A stretch of DNA of 64,000 nucleotides from Myxococcota bacterium (GTDB lineage: Bacteria > Myxococcota_A > UBA9160 > UBA4427). The DNA is taken from NCBI GenBank assembly GCA_028823175.1, contig JAPKBZ010000006.1, positions 1 to 64,000 of the forward strand. The letters run 5' to 3'. The notes under the pieces were generated by a model. That model had not been told where the DNA came from and did no database searches. It saw only the letters and a list, made by a program, of their open reading frames with translations. The translations under genes and the position numbers were made by a program. Positions 36,039 through 44,455 of this stretch are shown piece by piece (position 1 is the first letter of the stretch; each line of letters opens with the position of its first letter).

Positions 36039-37429
36039 GCGAATCCGAGGGGCCGGGCTTCGTCGCCGGGCTGAGAGAATCGATTGGTCGGTTGGGATCC
36101 GCCTGGGTGGCGCGAGATCCCGTCAACCCGGCGATGATCCGCCACTGGTGCGACGCCATGCAGGATCACAACCCCGTCTATACGGATGCCGACGCGGCGG
36201 CTCGGTCGATTCACGGGGGGATCGTGGCACCGCCCGCGATGCTGATGGCCTGGTCGATGCGCGGTCTCGAACCGCCCAGCGATGGACCCGACAACGCCGA
36301 GGATCCGGGGAGCGGTGTCTATCGTGCGCTGGATGCCGCGGGCTTCACCTCGGTGGTAGCCACCAACTCAGAGCACGATTACCTGCGTTACCTGCGACCA
36401 GGCGATGAACTGCACTCTTCCCAGGTCGTGGAGGACGTTTCCGAAGAGAAGAAGACCGGCCTCGGGGTCGGCCATTTCGTGACCACCCGCACCGAGTATC
36501 GGACCCAGCACGGAGAGAGCGTGGGTCGCATGCTCTTCAGGATCCTCAAGTTCAAGCCGGGGACGGGTCGTATGGCCCAGGCTGGGGGGGAGGAAGCCGC
36601 TGCGCGGCCCATGCGTCCCCAACCGGGTATCAGCCGGGATACGGCTTTCTTCTGGGAGGGGCTCGAAGCGGGACAGTTGCGGATCCAGCAATGCGGGGCG
36701 TGCTCAGTCCTTCATCACCCCCCGATGGTTCGCTGCCCCCAATGCGGAAACTATGACCTCGGCTGGGTCGAGGCGAGCGGCCGCGGAACGGTTTATAGCC
36801 ACGTGGAACCCGTTCACCCCGCTTTCGCCGCCTTTGATCCCCCCTACGTGGTGGGCCTCGTGGAACTCGAGGAGGGGACCCGACTCCTGACGAATATCGT
36901 CGATATCGATCCCGAGGCGGTGAGGGTGGGGATGCCCGTGGAATTGGTGATCCGGCGGGAGAATTCCCAGGGATCGCTGCCCCTCTTTCGCCCGGCTCGC
37001 CCCGCCCGCAACGAGGTGAACCGGGCTCGGGATGCGGTTGCGGTGGGGGATGAACTGCCCCCATGCCCGATCCCCATCACCACGACCCTGATCGTCTCGA
37101 CGGCGATTGCCTCCCGGGACTACCAGGACGTACACCACGACCGGGACCTGGCCATCGAGCGGGGGTCGCCGGATATCTTCATGAATATCCTGACCACGTC
37201 GGGCCTTTGTGCGCGCTACGTGACGGATTGGGCAGGGCCCGAAGCCGTGATCAAACGGCTTTCATTGCAACTGGGTGTGCCCAATTACCCCAACGACACC
37301 ATGACCATGTCGGGCTCTGTGCGCTCATCCGAAGCGGGCCGAGTCGAAGTCGATATTCGCGGTTATAACCGCCTGGGCAACCACGTGACGGCGAGTGTCG
37401 AACTCGAACTTCCCCCGGCCGCCGATTGA
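36035..37429 (+). CDS. MaoC-DUF35-MaoC fusion protein (ChsH2/ChsH1-like enoyl-CoA hydratase)
   Basis: A 464-residue, three-part protein. Residues about 10-185 form a MaoC hotdog in which the motif reads DHNPVYTD (Tyr49 where the catalytic His would be). Residues about 195-320 form a DUF35 unit with CGAC and CPQC zinc pairs (about 220-239) and an OB fold. Residues about 330-464 form a second MaoC hotdog with an intact SRDYQDVHHDRD motif. In mycobacteria ChsH2 is MaoC-DUF35 with a catalytically silent hotdog, and ChsH1 is a separate MaoC subunit. Here both appear in one chain. Expected roles: hydration of a steroid- or isoprenoid-side-chain enoyl-CoA, and docking of an Ltp2 aldolase through DUF35. 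Confidence 0.88.
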   Translation: MSESEGPGFVAGLRESIGRLGSAWVARDPVNPAMIRHWCDAMQDHNPVYTDADAAARSIHGGIVAPPAMLMAWSMRGLEPPSDGPDNAEDPGSGVYRALDAAGFTSVVATNSEHDYLRYLRPGDELHSSQVVEDVSEEKKTGLGVGHFVTTRTEYRTQHGESVGRMLFRILKFKPGTGRMAQAGGEEAAARPMRPQPGISRDTAFFWEGLEAGQLRIQQCGACSVLHHPPMVRCPQCGNYDLGWVEASGRGTVYSHVEPVHPAFAAFDPPYVVGLVELEEGTRLLTNIVDIDPEAVRVGMPVELVIRRENSQGSLPLFRPARPARNEVNRARDAVAVGDELPPCPIPITTTLIVSTAIASRDYQDVHHDRDLAIERGSPDIFMNILTTSGLCARYVTDWAGPEAVIKRLSLQLGVPNYPNDTMTMSGSVRSSEAGRVEVDIRGYNRLGNHVTASVELELPPAAD

Positions 37430-37450
37430 GTCCGGTGCGAGCAGGGTAGG

Positions 37451-37466
37451 GGGCTTTCCGGAGCCC
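37451..37466. terminator. Weak hairpin between convergent genes
   Basis: GGGCT-TTCCGG-AGCCC forms a 5-bp stem immediately before the stop of the leftward outer-membrane protein gene and 21 bp after the fusion gene's stop. Position suits a shared terminator; the stem is short and lacks a T-run. Confidence 0.3.
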
Positions 37467-37467
37467 T

Positions 37468-38028
37468 TCAGAATCGATACATAGCGCCGAAATTCAGAGC
37501 CAGGAAATAATTATTCCAGACCTGGCCGACCCCCCAGACAAAGGTGGTTTCGGCCGTGAGCGCCCAGTGGTGGCTGATGTAGTAGTCGACGCCCACGCCC
37601 TGGCGGAAGGCCCAGTCGATCTTGGTTGAAGTCGCGCCGGGCGGCCGGGCCCACATGGCTCCGGCCCCAGCGATCAAGTAGGGCTGAACCCGGTCTTCGG
37701 CGAGGAAATACTTCAGGTTCGCGCCCAGCAGCCAGTTGCCGTATTCGATGCCCTTGGTGCTGGGGACCCAGCCAAAGTCGATTTCCATGGCGAGCCTCTC
37801 GTGCTCACGCCAGCCGATCCGGAAATCGAGGGATGGGTCGGGTTGCCAGCTCGGGGTTTCGGCGCCGGGAAAACCTTCGTTGGAAGTGCTCAGGGCGAAA
37901 TAGCCTCCCCCGCTGAGATAGAGCCCCGGTCGCGAGTAGTTGGCGGCATGCTCGGGATCATGTGCCTGGGCCGAAAGGCTCAGGCTGACTGCGATTAGGG
38001 TGACGAGCAGTGGGGCGATTCGGATCAT
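37468..38028 (-). CDS. Outer-membrane beta-barrel protein
   Basis: A 186-residue protein with a clear signal peptide (MIRIAPLLVTLIAVSLSLSA, cleavage after AQA). The mature part consists of alternating amphipathic strands rich in Gly, Tyr and Trp, and it ends in Phe (AMYRF), as outer-membrane barrels do. The size suggests an eight-stranded OmpA/OmpW-like barrel. The start ATG 38028 has AGGAAA upstream. It is divergent from the KstD-like gene and may help substrate entry; that is inference only. Confidence 0.82.
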   Translation of the reverse strand: MIRIAPLLVTLIAVSLSLSAQAHDPEHAANYSRPGLYLSGGGYFALSTSNEGFPGAETPSWQPDPSLDFRIGWREHERLAMEIDFGWVPSTKGIEYGNWLLGANLKYFLAEDRVQPYLIAGAGAMWARPPGATSTKIDWAFRQGVGVDYYISHHWALTAETTFVWGVGQVWNNYFLALNFGAMYRF

Positions 38029-38327
38029 GAGTGGTTTCCTGGCTCGGGGATCGTGGGACGGCTTGTCGAACTCGGCAGAGTGTTTTTCGCCGCCGGCCAC
38101 GTGCCGCCGCTGTTGGAATTTGACCTATAGTAACCGAAGGATAGCTCCCCGTTGGAAGTGTCCACCGCCCCTCGGGCAAAGGGTGGGCGGTCTGGGAGAA
38201 GTCCGGCGATTCTTTTCTTGGGCCGGGGGTTGGGCGAGGAGGGCCAGAGTCGCCCAATTTCCCAAAACTGAGGCATGGGCCCCACGTGCGGCCGATTAGG
38301 CCACTAGGGCAAGATGGAGGGCGACAC

Positions 38328-40034
38328 ATGAGCGAATCAGGCATTGAGGGTTGGGACGAGGAATTCGATGTCGTCGTGATCGGCTCCGGAGCCGGAGCGA
38401 TGACCGCTGGCATCGTTGCACACGACCGAGAGGCCGATGTGCTGTTGGTCGAGAAGGCCGAGCGCTACGGCGGTTCGTCGGCGATGTCCGGCGGCAGCTT
38501 GTGGGTTCCCCAGAGTCATTTCATGGCAGAGGCCGGCATCGAGGATACGCGCGAAGAGGCCCTGTCCTATCTCCAAGAGATCACGGCTGGCCAGGTCGAT
38601 TTGGCGAAGCTCGAAGCCTATATCGACCATGCACCCGAAGCCCTGCGCTACCTCGCCGACCACGCGGACCTGAAGATGTATTCGATGCCCGCGTACTCGG
38701 ACTATTATCCCAGGGCGAAGGGCAGCAAGCCCGGCGGAAGATCCCTGGATCCCGAGACCTTCGACGCGCGGAGTCTGGGCGATGACTTGCTTTCGATGCA
38801 GGATCAGAACGCCCAAATGCTGGTAATGGGCCGACTCTTTATGACAATTCCCGAATCGCGGACCATGCTGACTCGCGCCCCGGGGTGGGTTCGGCTGATG
38901 CTGCGCCTGATGGTTCGCTATGTGCTGGATATGCCCTGGCGCTTCAAATCCAAGCGCGATCGTTTCCTGGCCATGGGGAACTCCCTGGTGGGGATGCTGC
39001 GTCAGGCCATGCTAGATCGCGGGATTCCTCTCTGGCTCGAGAGCGGTGTCAGCGACCTCGTCTCCGAGGAGGGTCGCGTGGTCGGTATCGTCGTCCAACG
39101 AGGAGGCCAACCCGTGCGCGTGCGCGCCCGCAAAGGCGTGGTGGTGGCCGCCGGCGGGTTCGAGGGAAACCAGGCCATGCGCGAAAAATACCTGCCCGGC
39201 CCGACCCGCGTCGAGTGGACCTGCGCAAACAAGAAGAATACGGGCGACCTGATCGAATTGGCCCGGGATCTCGGTGCCGGTGTCGAGTTCATGGACGAGG
39301 GTTGGTGGGGGCCGGTGACAGTGGTGCCGGGAGAAGCCAATGCGCGCATGCTGGTGATCGAGAAATCCCTGCCCGGCAGCATCATGGTCAACAAGGCCGG
39401 CAGGCGATTCGTGAATGAAGCCGCTCCCTATATCGACGTCGTCAACGCCCAGTACGAAGACCACTCGGACGAGGCACCCTGTATCCCGTGTTATCTCGTC
39501 TTCGATGCCCGCTTCCGCAAGAGTTACCCGGTCGGCCCTCTGCTCCCGGGAGCCCAGCAACCCGATATCCTCATCACCAAGATGTTGCGCGATGGCTACC
39601 TCAAGCGAGCCAACACCATCGCGGAACTGGCCGTGAAGTTGGGCGTCGATACCGCCAACCTGGAAGAAACCGTCGCCCGCAACAACGAGTTCGCAAAGAC
39701 CGGTAAGGATCTCGATTTCGGTCGCGGAGATACGGTCTTCGATCGCTATTATGGCGATGAGAAGGTCGAGCCGAACCCCTGTCTGGCGCCCATCGAGACC
39801 GCTCCTTTCTACGGGATGGAGTCCTTTCCCGGCGAGCTCGGGACCAAGGGCGGGATTCGGACGGATGCAAGGGCCCGGGTTCTGACCGAAGAGGGTGAAG
39901 TGATCGAGGGACTCTATGCCATAGGGAATTGCTCTTCGCCGGTGATGGGGCGAACGTATGCCGGCGCGGGCGCGACTCTGGGACCGGCCACGACGTTTGG
40001 TTATCTCGCCGCCCGGGATCTGACGGCCGACTAG
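38328..40034 (+). CDS. KstD-like FAD-dependent dehydrogenase (3-ketosteroid delta-1-dehydrogenase family)
   Basis: A 568-residue flavoprotein. The FAD motif VVVIGSGAGAMTAGI is at residue 15, with YGGSSAMSGGSLWVP next. The C-terminal motif GRTYAGAGATLGPATTFGY matches the KstD signature in which a Tyr and a Gly contact the 3-keto group. The family includes ketosteroid 1-dehydrogenases, 4-ene dehydrogenases and fumarate-reductase-like enzymes. Substrate assignment as a steroid is inference from motif and context. GGAGG is 7 bases before ATG 38328; GTG/TTG starts further upstream are unlikely. Confidence 0.85.
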   Translation: MSESGIEGWDEEFDVVVIGSGAGAMTAGIVAHDREADVLLVEKAERYGGSSAMSGGSLWVPQSHFMAEAGIEDTREEALSYLQEITAGQVDLAKLEAYIDHAPEALRYLADHADLKMYSMPAYSDYYPRAKGSKPGGRSLDPETFDARSLGDDLLSMQDQNAQMLVMGRLFMTIPESRTMLTRAPGWVRLMLRLMVRYVLDMPWRFKSKRDRFLAMGNSLVGMLRQAMLDRGIPLWLESGVSDLVSEEGRVVGIVVQRGGQPVRVRARKGVVVAAGGFEGNQAMREKYLPGPTRVEWTCANKKNTGDLIELARDLGAGVEFMDEGWWGPVTVVPGEANARMLVIEKSLPGSIMVNKAGRRFVNEAAPYIDVVNAQYEDHSDEAPCIPCYLVFDARFRKSYPVGPLLPGAQQPDILITKMLRDGYLKRANTIAELAVKLGVDTANLEETVARNNEFAKTGKDLDFGRGDTVFDRYYGDEKVEPNPCLAPIETAPFYGMESFPGELGTKGGIRTDARARVLTEEGEVIEGLYAIGNCSSPVMGRTYAGAGATLGPATTFGYLAARDLTAD

Positions 40035-40083
40035 AGTCCCTTGGTTCCAGCGCATTCGAGCGAAGAAATGAGAGGGAGAGCCA

Positions 40084-41139
40084 TTGCGAGTTGAAACAGT
40101 GATGCTCGGGCCCGATACCGAGCAGTATGCGGGTGATGGGGTCAAGCGAGCCAGTCTCGAGGAGATCGGCTTGGCGGCTCGGCGGCTCGAGGAGATCGGC
40201 TTCGACGGTGTCACGGCCCCCGAGGCGGGGCATGACCCCTATCTCCCCCTGGCGATTGCCGCGGAACACACCGAGCGGGTGAAGTTGGCCACCAACGTGG
40301 CCATCGCCTTTCCGCGCAGCCCCATGGTGACCGCCCAACTGGCCTGGGATCTACAGCACTACTCCAATGGGCGTTTCTGCGTCGGCCTGGGAACCCAGGT
40401 CAAGCCCCATGTTGAAAGGCGTTACGCGAGTACCTGGACGGGGCCTCCCGGCCCCCGGCTCCGCGAATATATCGAATGCATGAAGGCGATCTTCGACAGC
40501 TTTCAAAACGGAGCCCGGGCGGATTTCAAGGGGGAGCATTACCAGTTCACCCTCTGCCCGCCCTTCTTCAATCCCGGTCCGGCGGAGCATCCCGATATCC
40601 CGATTCAGATTGCCGCGGTGAACCCCTATATGGGGCGCCTTGCCGGGGAACTCTGCGACGGGCTCCGCCTGCACCCGATCGCGACCTTCCGATTTACCGA
40701 GGAGGTGCTTGTGCCCGCCATTGCCGAGGGCGCCGAGAAAGCCGGGCGCAGCCCCGATGCTGTGGATTTAATTGGCGCGCCATTTCTCGCCCTGGCTCGC
40801 GACGAAGAAGGGGTGGCGGCGGCCAAGCTGGATCTGAAACAACACATTTCCTTCTACGCTTCGACGCCCACCTATCACTCGGTCCTTGAGTTTCACGGCT
40901 GGATGGATGCCGCGGCAGAACTCCATCGGCTATCCAGGGAGGGGAAGTGGAAGGCGATGCCTGGCGTGATCAGCGACGAGATGCTCGACGAGTGGGCGAT
41001 TATCGCCACCGCCGACGAGTTTGTTGACCGAGTCAAGCAACGCTGCGACGGGCTCTACTCGACGATCCTCCTCGATATCCCGCCGGATTTTCGAAGTGAC
41101 GACGATTGGTTGCGGGAGACGGTCGCTCGGCTTAAGTAG
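40084..41139 (+). CDS. LLM-class F420-dependent oxidoreductase
   Basis: A 351-residue luciferase-like TIM-barrel enzyme. It shows the RVKLATNVAIAFPRSPMVTAQ strand region, LQHYSNGRFCVGLGTQVKPH and an IQIAAVNPYMGRLAGE segment typical of the F420-dependent subgroup found in actinobacteria and Binatota-like bacteria. It could reduce or oxidise an intermediate with F420, or act as an FMN monooxygenase. The start is TTG 40084 after GGGAGAG. A 17-bp direct repeat at 40156 and 40186 encodes LEEIG twice in one helix. Confidence 0.85.
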   Translation: MRVETVMLGPDTEQYAGDGVKRASLEEIGLAARRLEEIGFDGVTAPEAGHDPYLPLAIAAEHTERVKLATNVAIAFPRSPMVTAQLAWDLQHYSNGRFCVGLGTQVKPHVERRYASTWTGPPGPRLREYIECMKAIFDSFQNGARADFKGEHYQFTLCPPFFNPGPAEHPDIPIQIAAVNPYMGRLAGELCDGLRLHPIATFRFTEEVLVPAIAEGAEKAGRSPDAVDLIGAPFLALARDEEGVAAAKLDLKQHISFYASTPTYHSVLEFHGWMDAAAELHRLSREGKWKAMPGVISDEMLDEWAIIATADEFVDRVKQRCDGLYSTILLDIPPDFRSDDDWLRETVARLK

Positions 41140-41163
41140 CGGCACGCCTGTGGGAATGAAAAA

Positions 41164-41175
41164 CGCGATATCGCG
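41164..41175. promoter_or_regulatory. 12-bp perfect palindrome before a crotonase gene
   Basis: CGCGATATCGCG lies 33 bp ahead of the crotonase start, in a 68-bp spacer after the LLM gene. It could be an operator or a chance GC-rich palindrome. Confidence 0.25.
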
Positions 41176-41207
41176 ATAGGGCAAGAGCAGCGAAAGGGAG
41201 AAGCACG

Positions 41208-42032
41208 ATGGGAGTCGAGGATCAATTCAGCTTTACGACGGATGAGGGTGTTGGGATCATCACCCTGAACCGGCCGGAGCGCATGAATGCGGTTAATTGG
41301 GATCTGTGCGCGGCGATATCGGCCAAGCTCCGTGAGCTGCGTACGAATGATGATGTTCGGGTCCTGGTGCTGACTGGGGCCGGTGGTAATTTTTCATCCG
41401 GTGGCGACGCCGAGTTCCTGAGCGGCAACGACGAGGGCCGCCCGATTCCGGGTCTTACGGATACGCCTCTCGAGCGCTATCAGCGCAAGACACCGGCCGG
41501 GGCCTTCGCTGAGATGACCAAGTGGATCATTGAGGTGGACAAGCCCGTGATCGCCGCAGTGGAGGGGGTCTGCATGGGAGCGGGTCTCGCCTACGCTCTG
41601 GCCTGCGATCGGCGTTTCGGGTCGAAGACTGTTCGCATGAGCGCCGCGATGGTTCGCCTGGGTTTCGGTCCCGATTGCGGGATCAGTTGGTTCCTCCCCC
41701 GGGTTACCCGGCTCCCCACGGCGCTCCGCATGATTACCACCGGCGATATCCTCGAAGCCGAGGAATGCCACAGGGAAGGGCTGATCGACGAACTCGTCGA
41801 GGAGGGGGACGCCCTGGAGGCGGCCATGGCCTATGCAAAGAAGCTCGCTCGTGGCCCCAGCGTGGCTATCGACCTTGCCCGGCATTTCGTCTACAAGTCG
41901 CTGACTTCGACCGCCGACGAGATGTACGACTACGAGGGCGTCGCCGCTGTTATGTCGGCGATGACCGAAGACGCCCGGGAGGGGACCCAGTCCTTTCTCG
42001 AGAAGCGCCGGCCCAAGTACAAGGGGCGCTAG
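41208..42032 (+). CDS. Enoyl-CoA hydratase/isomerase (crotonase family)
   Basis: A 274-residue crotonase. The segments are NFSSGGDAEFLSG near residue 65, VEGVCMGAGLAYALACDRRF and MVRLGFGPDCGISWFLPRV. The usual first catalytic Glu position (GGG-x-E) reads GAGLA, and the second is Asp in GPDCG. The enzyme is therefore more like the isomerase or PaaG-like subset than a true hydratase. It ends EKRRPKYKGR, as family members do. GGGAG precedes ATG 41208. Confidence 0.9.
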   Translation: MGVEDQFSFTTDEGVGIITLNRPERMNAVNWDLCAAISAKLRELRTNDDVRVLVLTGAGGNFSSGGDAEFLSGNDEGRPIPGLTDTPLERYQRKTPAGAFAEMTKWIIEVDKPVIAAVEGVCMGAGLAYALACDRRFGSKTVRMSAAMVRLGFGPDCGISWFLPRVTRLPTALRMITTGDILEAEECHREGLIDELVEEGDALEAAMAYAKKLARGPSVAIDLARHFVYKSLTSTADEMYDYEGVAAVMSAMTEDAREGTQSFLEKRRPKYKGR

Positions 42033-42183
42033 TCGCTTCGGCCTGGGAGCCGACACGAGCTCAGCTTCTTGGCGGAAGGGCGAGGCGCTATTTGGCCGAT
42101 CCGGTCGATTGAGCTCCTTTTTGTCCGCTATGCTCGGCCCCGCGCTCCGCTGGCTCGATGAAGAGGGCGCCGAGGGAGCGAGC

Positions 42184-42726
42184 ATGTCCGGAAATTTCGA
42201 GTCGAGCTGGAAGAAATGCAGCGCCTGCAAGAAGTCGATTAATTTCAGTGCAGCGTATTACGTCTGCAACGTCTCGACGTGCAACCGAAAGCGCACCGCC
42301 CTCCAGTTTTGCGATGTGAGCTGCTGGGAAGTCCACCTGCCCGTGGCCCGGCACCGCGAGTCCTGGGCCGAGGAGAGACGGGCACCGAGCCAGGCCGAGG
42401 CCCAGCGTCAGGCGGCGGCCGAAGCCAGCGGCGAACGCAAACCGCGTCGCATCATCGCCGACCGGCCGAAGCCCGAGCGGAGCGTCGGCGCAGGGGCTAG
42501 CGGCGGGACGGCGCCGACATCGGGTCCGCCCCGGGAAGTGCTGATCGTTGCCAGCCGCCTCAAGGAATACGTCCGGGCTTCAGCGGGGTACAAGACCAGC
42601 GAGGGAGTGCTCGGCCCGCTCTCGGATATCGTGCGCGAGATCGCCGAAGAGGCGATTCGAAACGCCCGGGCCGACGGCCGCATGACCGTGCTGGATCGCG
42701 ATATCCCCAAGCGATTTCGTTCCTAG
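42184..42726 (+). CDS. Zinc-finger/histone-fold fusion protein (bacterial histone)
   Basis: A 180-residue protein in three parts. Residues 12-57 are Cys/His-rich: C12xxC15, C28x4C33, C43x3C47 and H51/H57, similar to a MYND-like zinc finger. Residues 58-116 are a charged, Arg/Pro/Ala-rich flexible linker. Residues 117-178 form a histone fold: a short helix (VLIVASRLKEYVR), loop KTSEG, a long helix (LSDIVREIAEEAIRNARADG) and loop RMTVLDRDI. This pattern matches the Bdellovibrio histone Bd0055 as I remember it (shared EVL-V-S--K, TS, LS, A-ADGR-TV--RDI). ATG 42184 has GAGGGAG upstream; TTG 42109 is less likely. It overlaps the convergent thiolase gene by 4 bp. Confidence 0.82.
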   Translation: MSGNFESSWKKCSACKKSINFSAAYYVCNVSTCNRKRTALQFCDVSCWEVHLPVARHRESWAEERRAPSQAEAQRQAAAEASGERKPRRIIADRPKPERSVGAGASGGTAPTSGPPREVLIVASRLKEYVRASAGYKTSEGVLGPLSDIVREIAEEAIRNARADGRMTVLDRDIPKRFRS

Positions 42727-43901
42727 CGCTTGAGCACTGCCGCAGTCCCGTTGCCGCCGAGCCCGATGCTCTGGGCCATGCCGATCTTCGCGCCGGGGAC
42801 TTGGCGTTCGCCAGCCTCACCGCGCAATTGCCAGGCGACCTCGCAGATCTGAAAGAGCCCCTGGGCGGTGGTGGCCTCACCGAAGCAGAGGAAGCCGCCG
42901 CTGGGATTGATGGGCATGCTTCCGTTGGGCAGGGTTTCACCCTTGTGGAGCAGGCTCTCGGATTGCCCGGGTTCGCACATCCCCCACTCCTCGGGGAAGG
43001 CGAGCTCGTAGTAGACCGTGTTGTCCTGGAGTTCGACGAAGTCGAGATCCTTCGGCCCGATTTCGGCGGCTTCAAGAGCCTTGGCCACGGAGATCCGGGC
43101 CTCGCTGTGGTGGGTGCGGCCCGGGGAGGGGACGCAGCCGAGGCCGCGCGGCAAACCGTCGTCGAAACGCGCGGTGGCCACGGCACTCGAGGCCGCCCAG
43201 ACCGGGTTGCTGGCCTTCTTGCGGGCGTACTCGGCGGAGCAGAGCACCACGGCGGCCGCGCCATCGCTCACGGGACAAATCTCGTAAAGCCGCAAGGGAT
43301 CGCTGACCATGTTCGAGTTGAGGACATCTTCGAGACTGAAGAGTTGACGGAAGCGTGCGTTCTCGTTGTGGGTGCCCACTTTGTGGGCCTTTACGGCGAC
43401 GGCGGCCAAGTCCTCGTGGCTCGTGCCGTACTCCTCCATTCGCTGTCGGGTCAGTAGGGCCCAAAATCCGGGTCCGGGCAGACCGACGCAGCGCTGACGA
43501 AGATATTCCGGGTCAGTCTCGTCCTCGAGACCCGAGGTTTGGATGAAGCCCTTGGGCATTTTTTCGCCGCCGACGACGAGCACGACATCGTGGGCCCCAC
43601 TGGCCACCATCATGTGGCCCACGTTGAAGGCGTTGGCGCCCGCCGCGCAGCCCGCCGAAAGGTTGTAGACGGGCAGGCCCGTGGAGCCCATGTCCTCGAC
43701 GATATCGTTGCCGTTCAGCCCCCAGCCCTTGCCGCCGGAAAAACGAGAACTGGCCGCGGCCACGGCCCCGACTTCCTTCCAGTTGACGCCGGCGTCGGCG
43801 AGGGCCGCGTCCACCGCGACCCGGCAGATCGAGTTCAGGTTCTTCTTGGGGAATTTGCCCCAGGGATGCATTCCGATGCCGAGAACGGCGACTTCACCCA
43901 T
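42723..43901 (-). CDS. Thiolase family protein (SCP-x/lipid-transfer type)
   Basis: A 392-residue thiolase. The nucleophilic Cys is kept in YNLSAGCAAGANAFN (about residue 84). The C-terminal region reads INPSGGFLCFGEATTAQGLF, the Ltp-subfamily variant of the GHP motif, and ends GLGGNGTAAVL. Unlike the protein at 25451, it has a full thiolase nucleophile and may cleave a 3-ketoacyl-CoA. GGAGG precedes ATG 43901. It is the last gene of the leftward operon (NMO, small ORF, etfB, etfA, DUF35, thiolase). Confidence 0.9.
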   Translation of the reverse strand: MGEVAVLGIGMHPWGKFPKKNLNSICRVAVDAALADAGVNWKEVGAVAAASSRFSGGKGWGLNGNDIVEDMGSTGLPVYNLSAGCAAGANAFNVGHMMVASGAHDVVLVVGGEKMPKGFIQTSGLEDETDPEYLRQRCVGLPGPGFWALLTRQRMEEYGTSHEDLAAVAVKAHKVGTHNENARFRQLFSLEDVLNSNMVSDPLRLYEICPVSDGAAAVVLCSAEYARKKASNPVWAASSAVATARFDDGLPRGLGCVPSPGRTHHSEARISVAKALEAAEIGPKDLDFVELQDNTVYYELAFPEEWGMCEPGQSESLLHKGETLPNGSMPINPSGGFLCFGEATTAQGLFQICEVAWQLRGEAGERQVPGAKIGMAQSIGLGGNGTAAVLKR

Positions 43902-44006
43902 TGGCTGGTGCCTCCAATCTTTATTTGGGGCGCCCTGAAGTTAAGGCAGGGCTCCCGGCCTTGATCCGGATACGCCGCGGTCAGTTGATCCGCGAGCGGT
44001 GAAAGC

Positions 44007-44435
44007 TCAGCGCGGTTCGAATTGCCAGGAAATCACCTCGTGCCCGTCCTGGCCTTGGCCGAGGGGGGCAAGGACCAGTTCCACCGGGCCACCGACCTTC
44101 ACGGACGCAGGATCCTCGACGTGCAGGCGCCCGATCACCCGCAGGCCATCGGTCTCGAGGTCGACGAGGCCTACGGCGTAGGGGCTATAGGGGTCGGAGG
44201 CGACCACCGGCGGCGGCGGCGGATAGTTCTGGACCGTGACGCTCCAGAGGGTACCGTGCGGCCCGAAATGCGCGGGTTGGATATCTGAGTGGTCGCAGTC
44301 GGGGTTGTGGCAGGCTTCGCTACTCGGGAAATAAGGGGCTCGGCAGGTCTCGCAGCGGGAACCCAGGAGGCGCGGCCCGTCGGAGGTCTCGACGAAAAGA
44401 TCTTTGGCTGCGTGAACGGGAGATGAGTCGGTCAT
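44007..44435 (-). CDS. DUF35 OB-fold/zinc-ribbon protein, partner of the thiolase
   Basis: A 142-residue protein with CETC and CHNPDC zinc-binding pairs (about residues 28-49), followed by an OB fold beginning GPHGTLWSVTVQNYPPPPP. DUF35 proteins serve as acyl-CoA-binding partners of thiolase-fold enzymes. The gene lies 105 bp upstream of the thiolase on the same strand. GGAGAAGG is 2-4 bases before ATG 44435, which decides this start over longer frames. Confidence 0.9.
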   Translation of the reverse strand: MTDSSPVHAAKDLFVETSDGPRLLGSRCETCRAPYFPSSEACHNPDCDHSDIQPAHFGPHGTLWSVTVQNYPPPPPVVASDPYSPYAVGLVDLETDGLRVIGRLHVEDPASVKVGGPVELVLAPLGQGQDGHEVISWQFEPR

Positions 44436-44455
44436 ACCTTCTCCGGAGTGGATCG

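Noticed and set aside
42058-42126. Terminator formed by GAGCTCA and TGAGCTC followed by CTTTTTG
   Set aside because: The arms are about 45 bp apart and individually palindromic, so a stable hairpin is unlikely.
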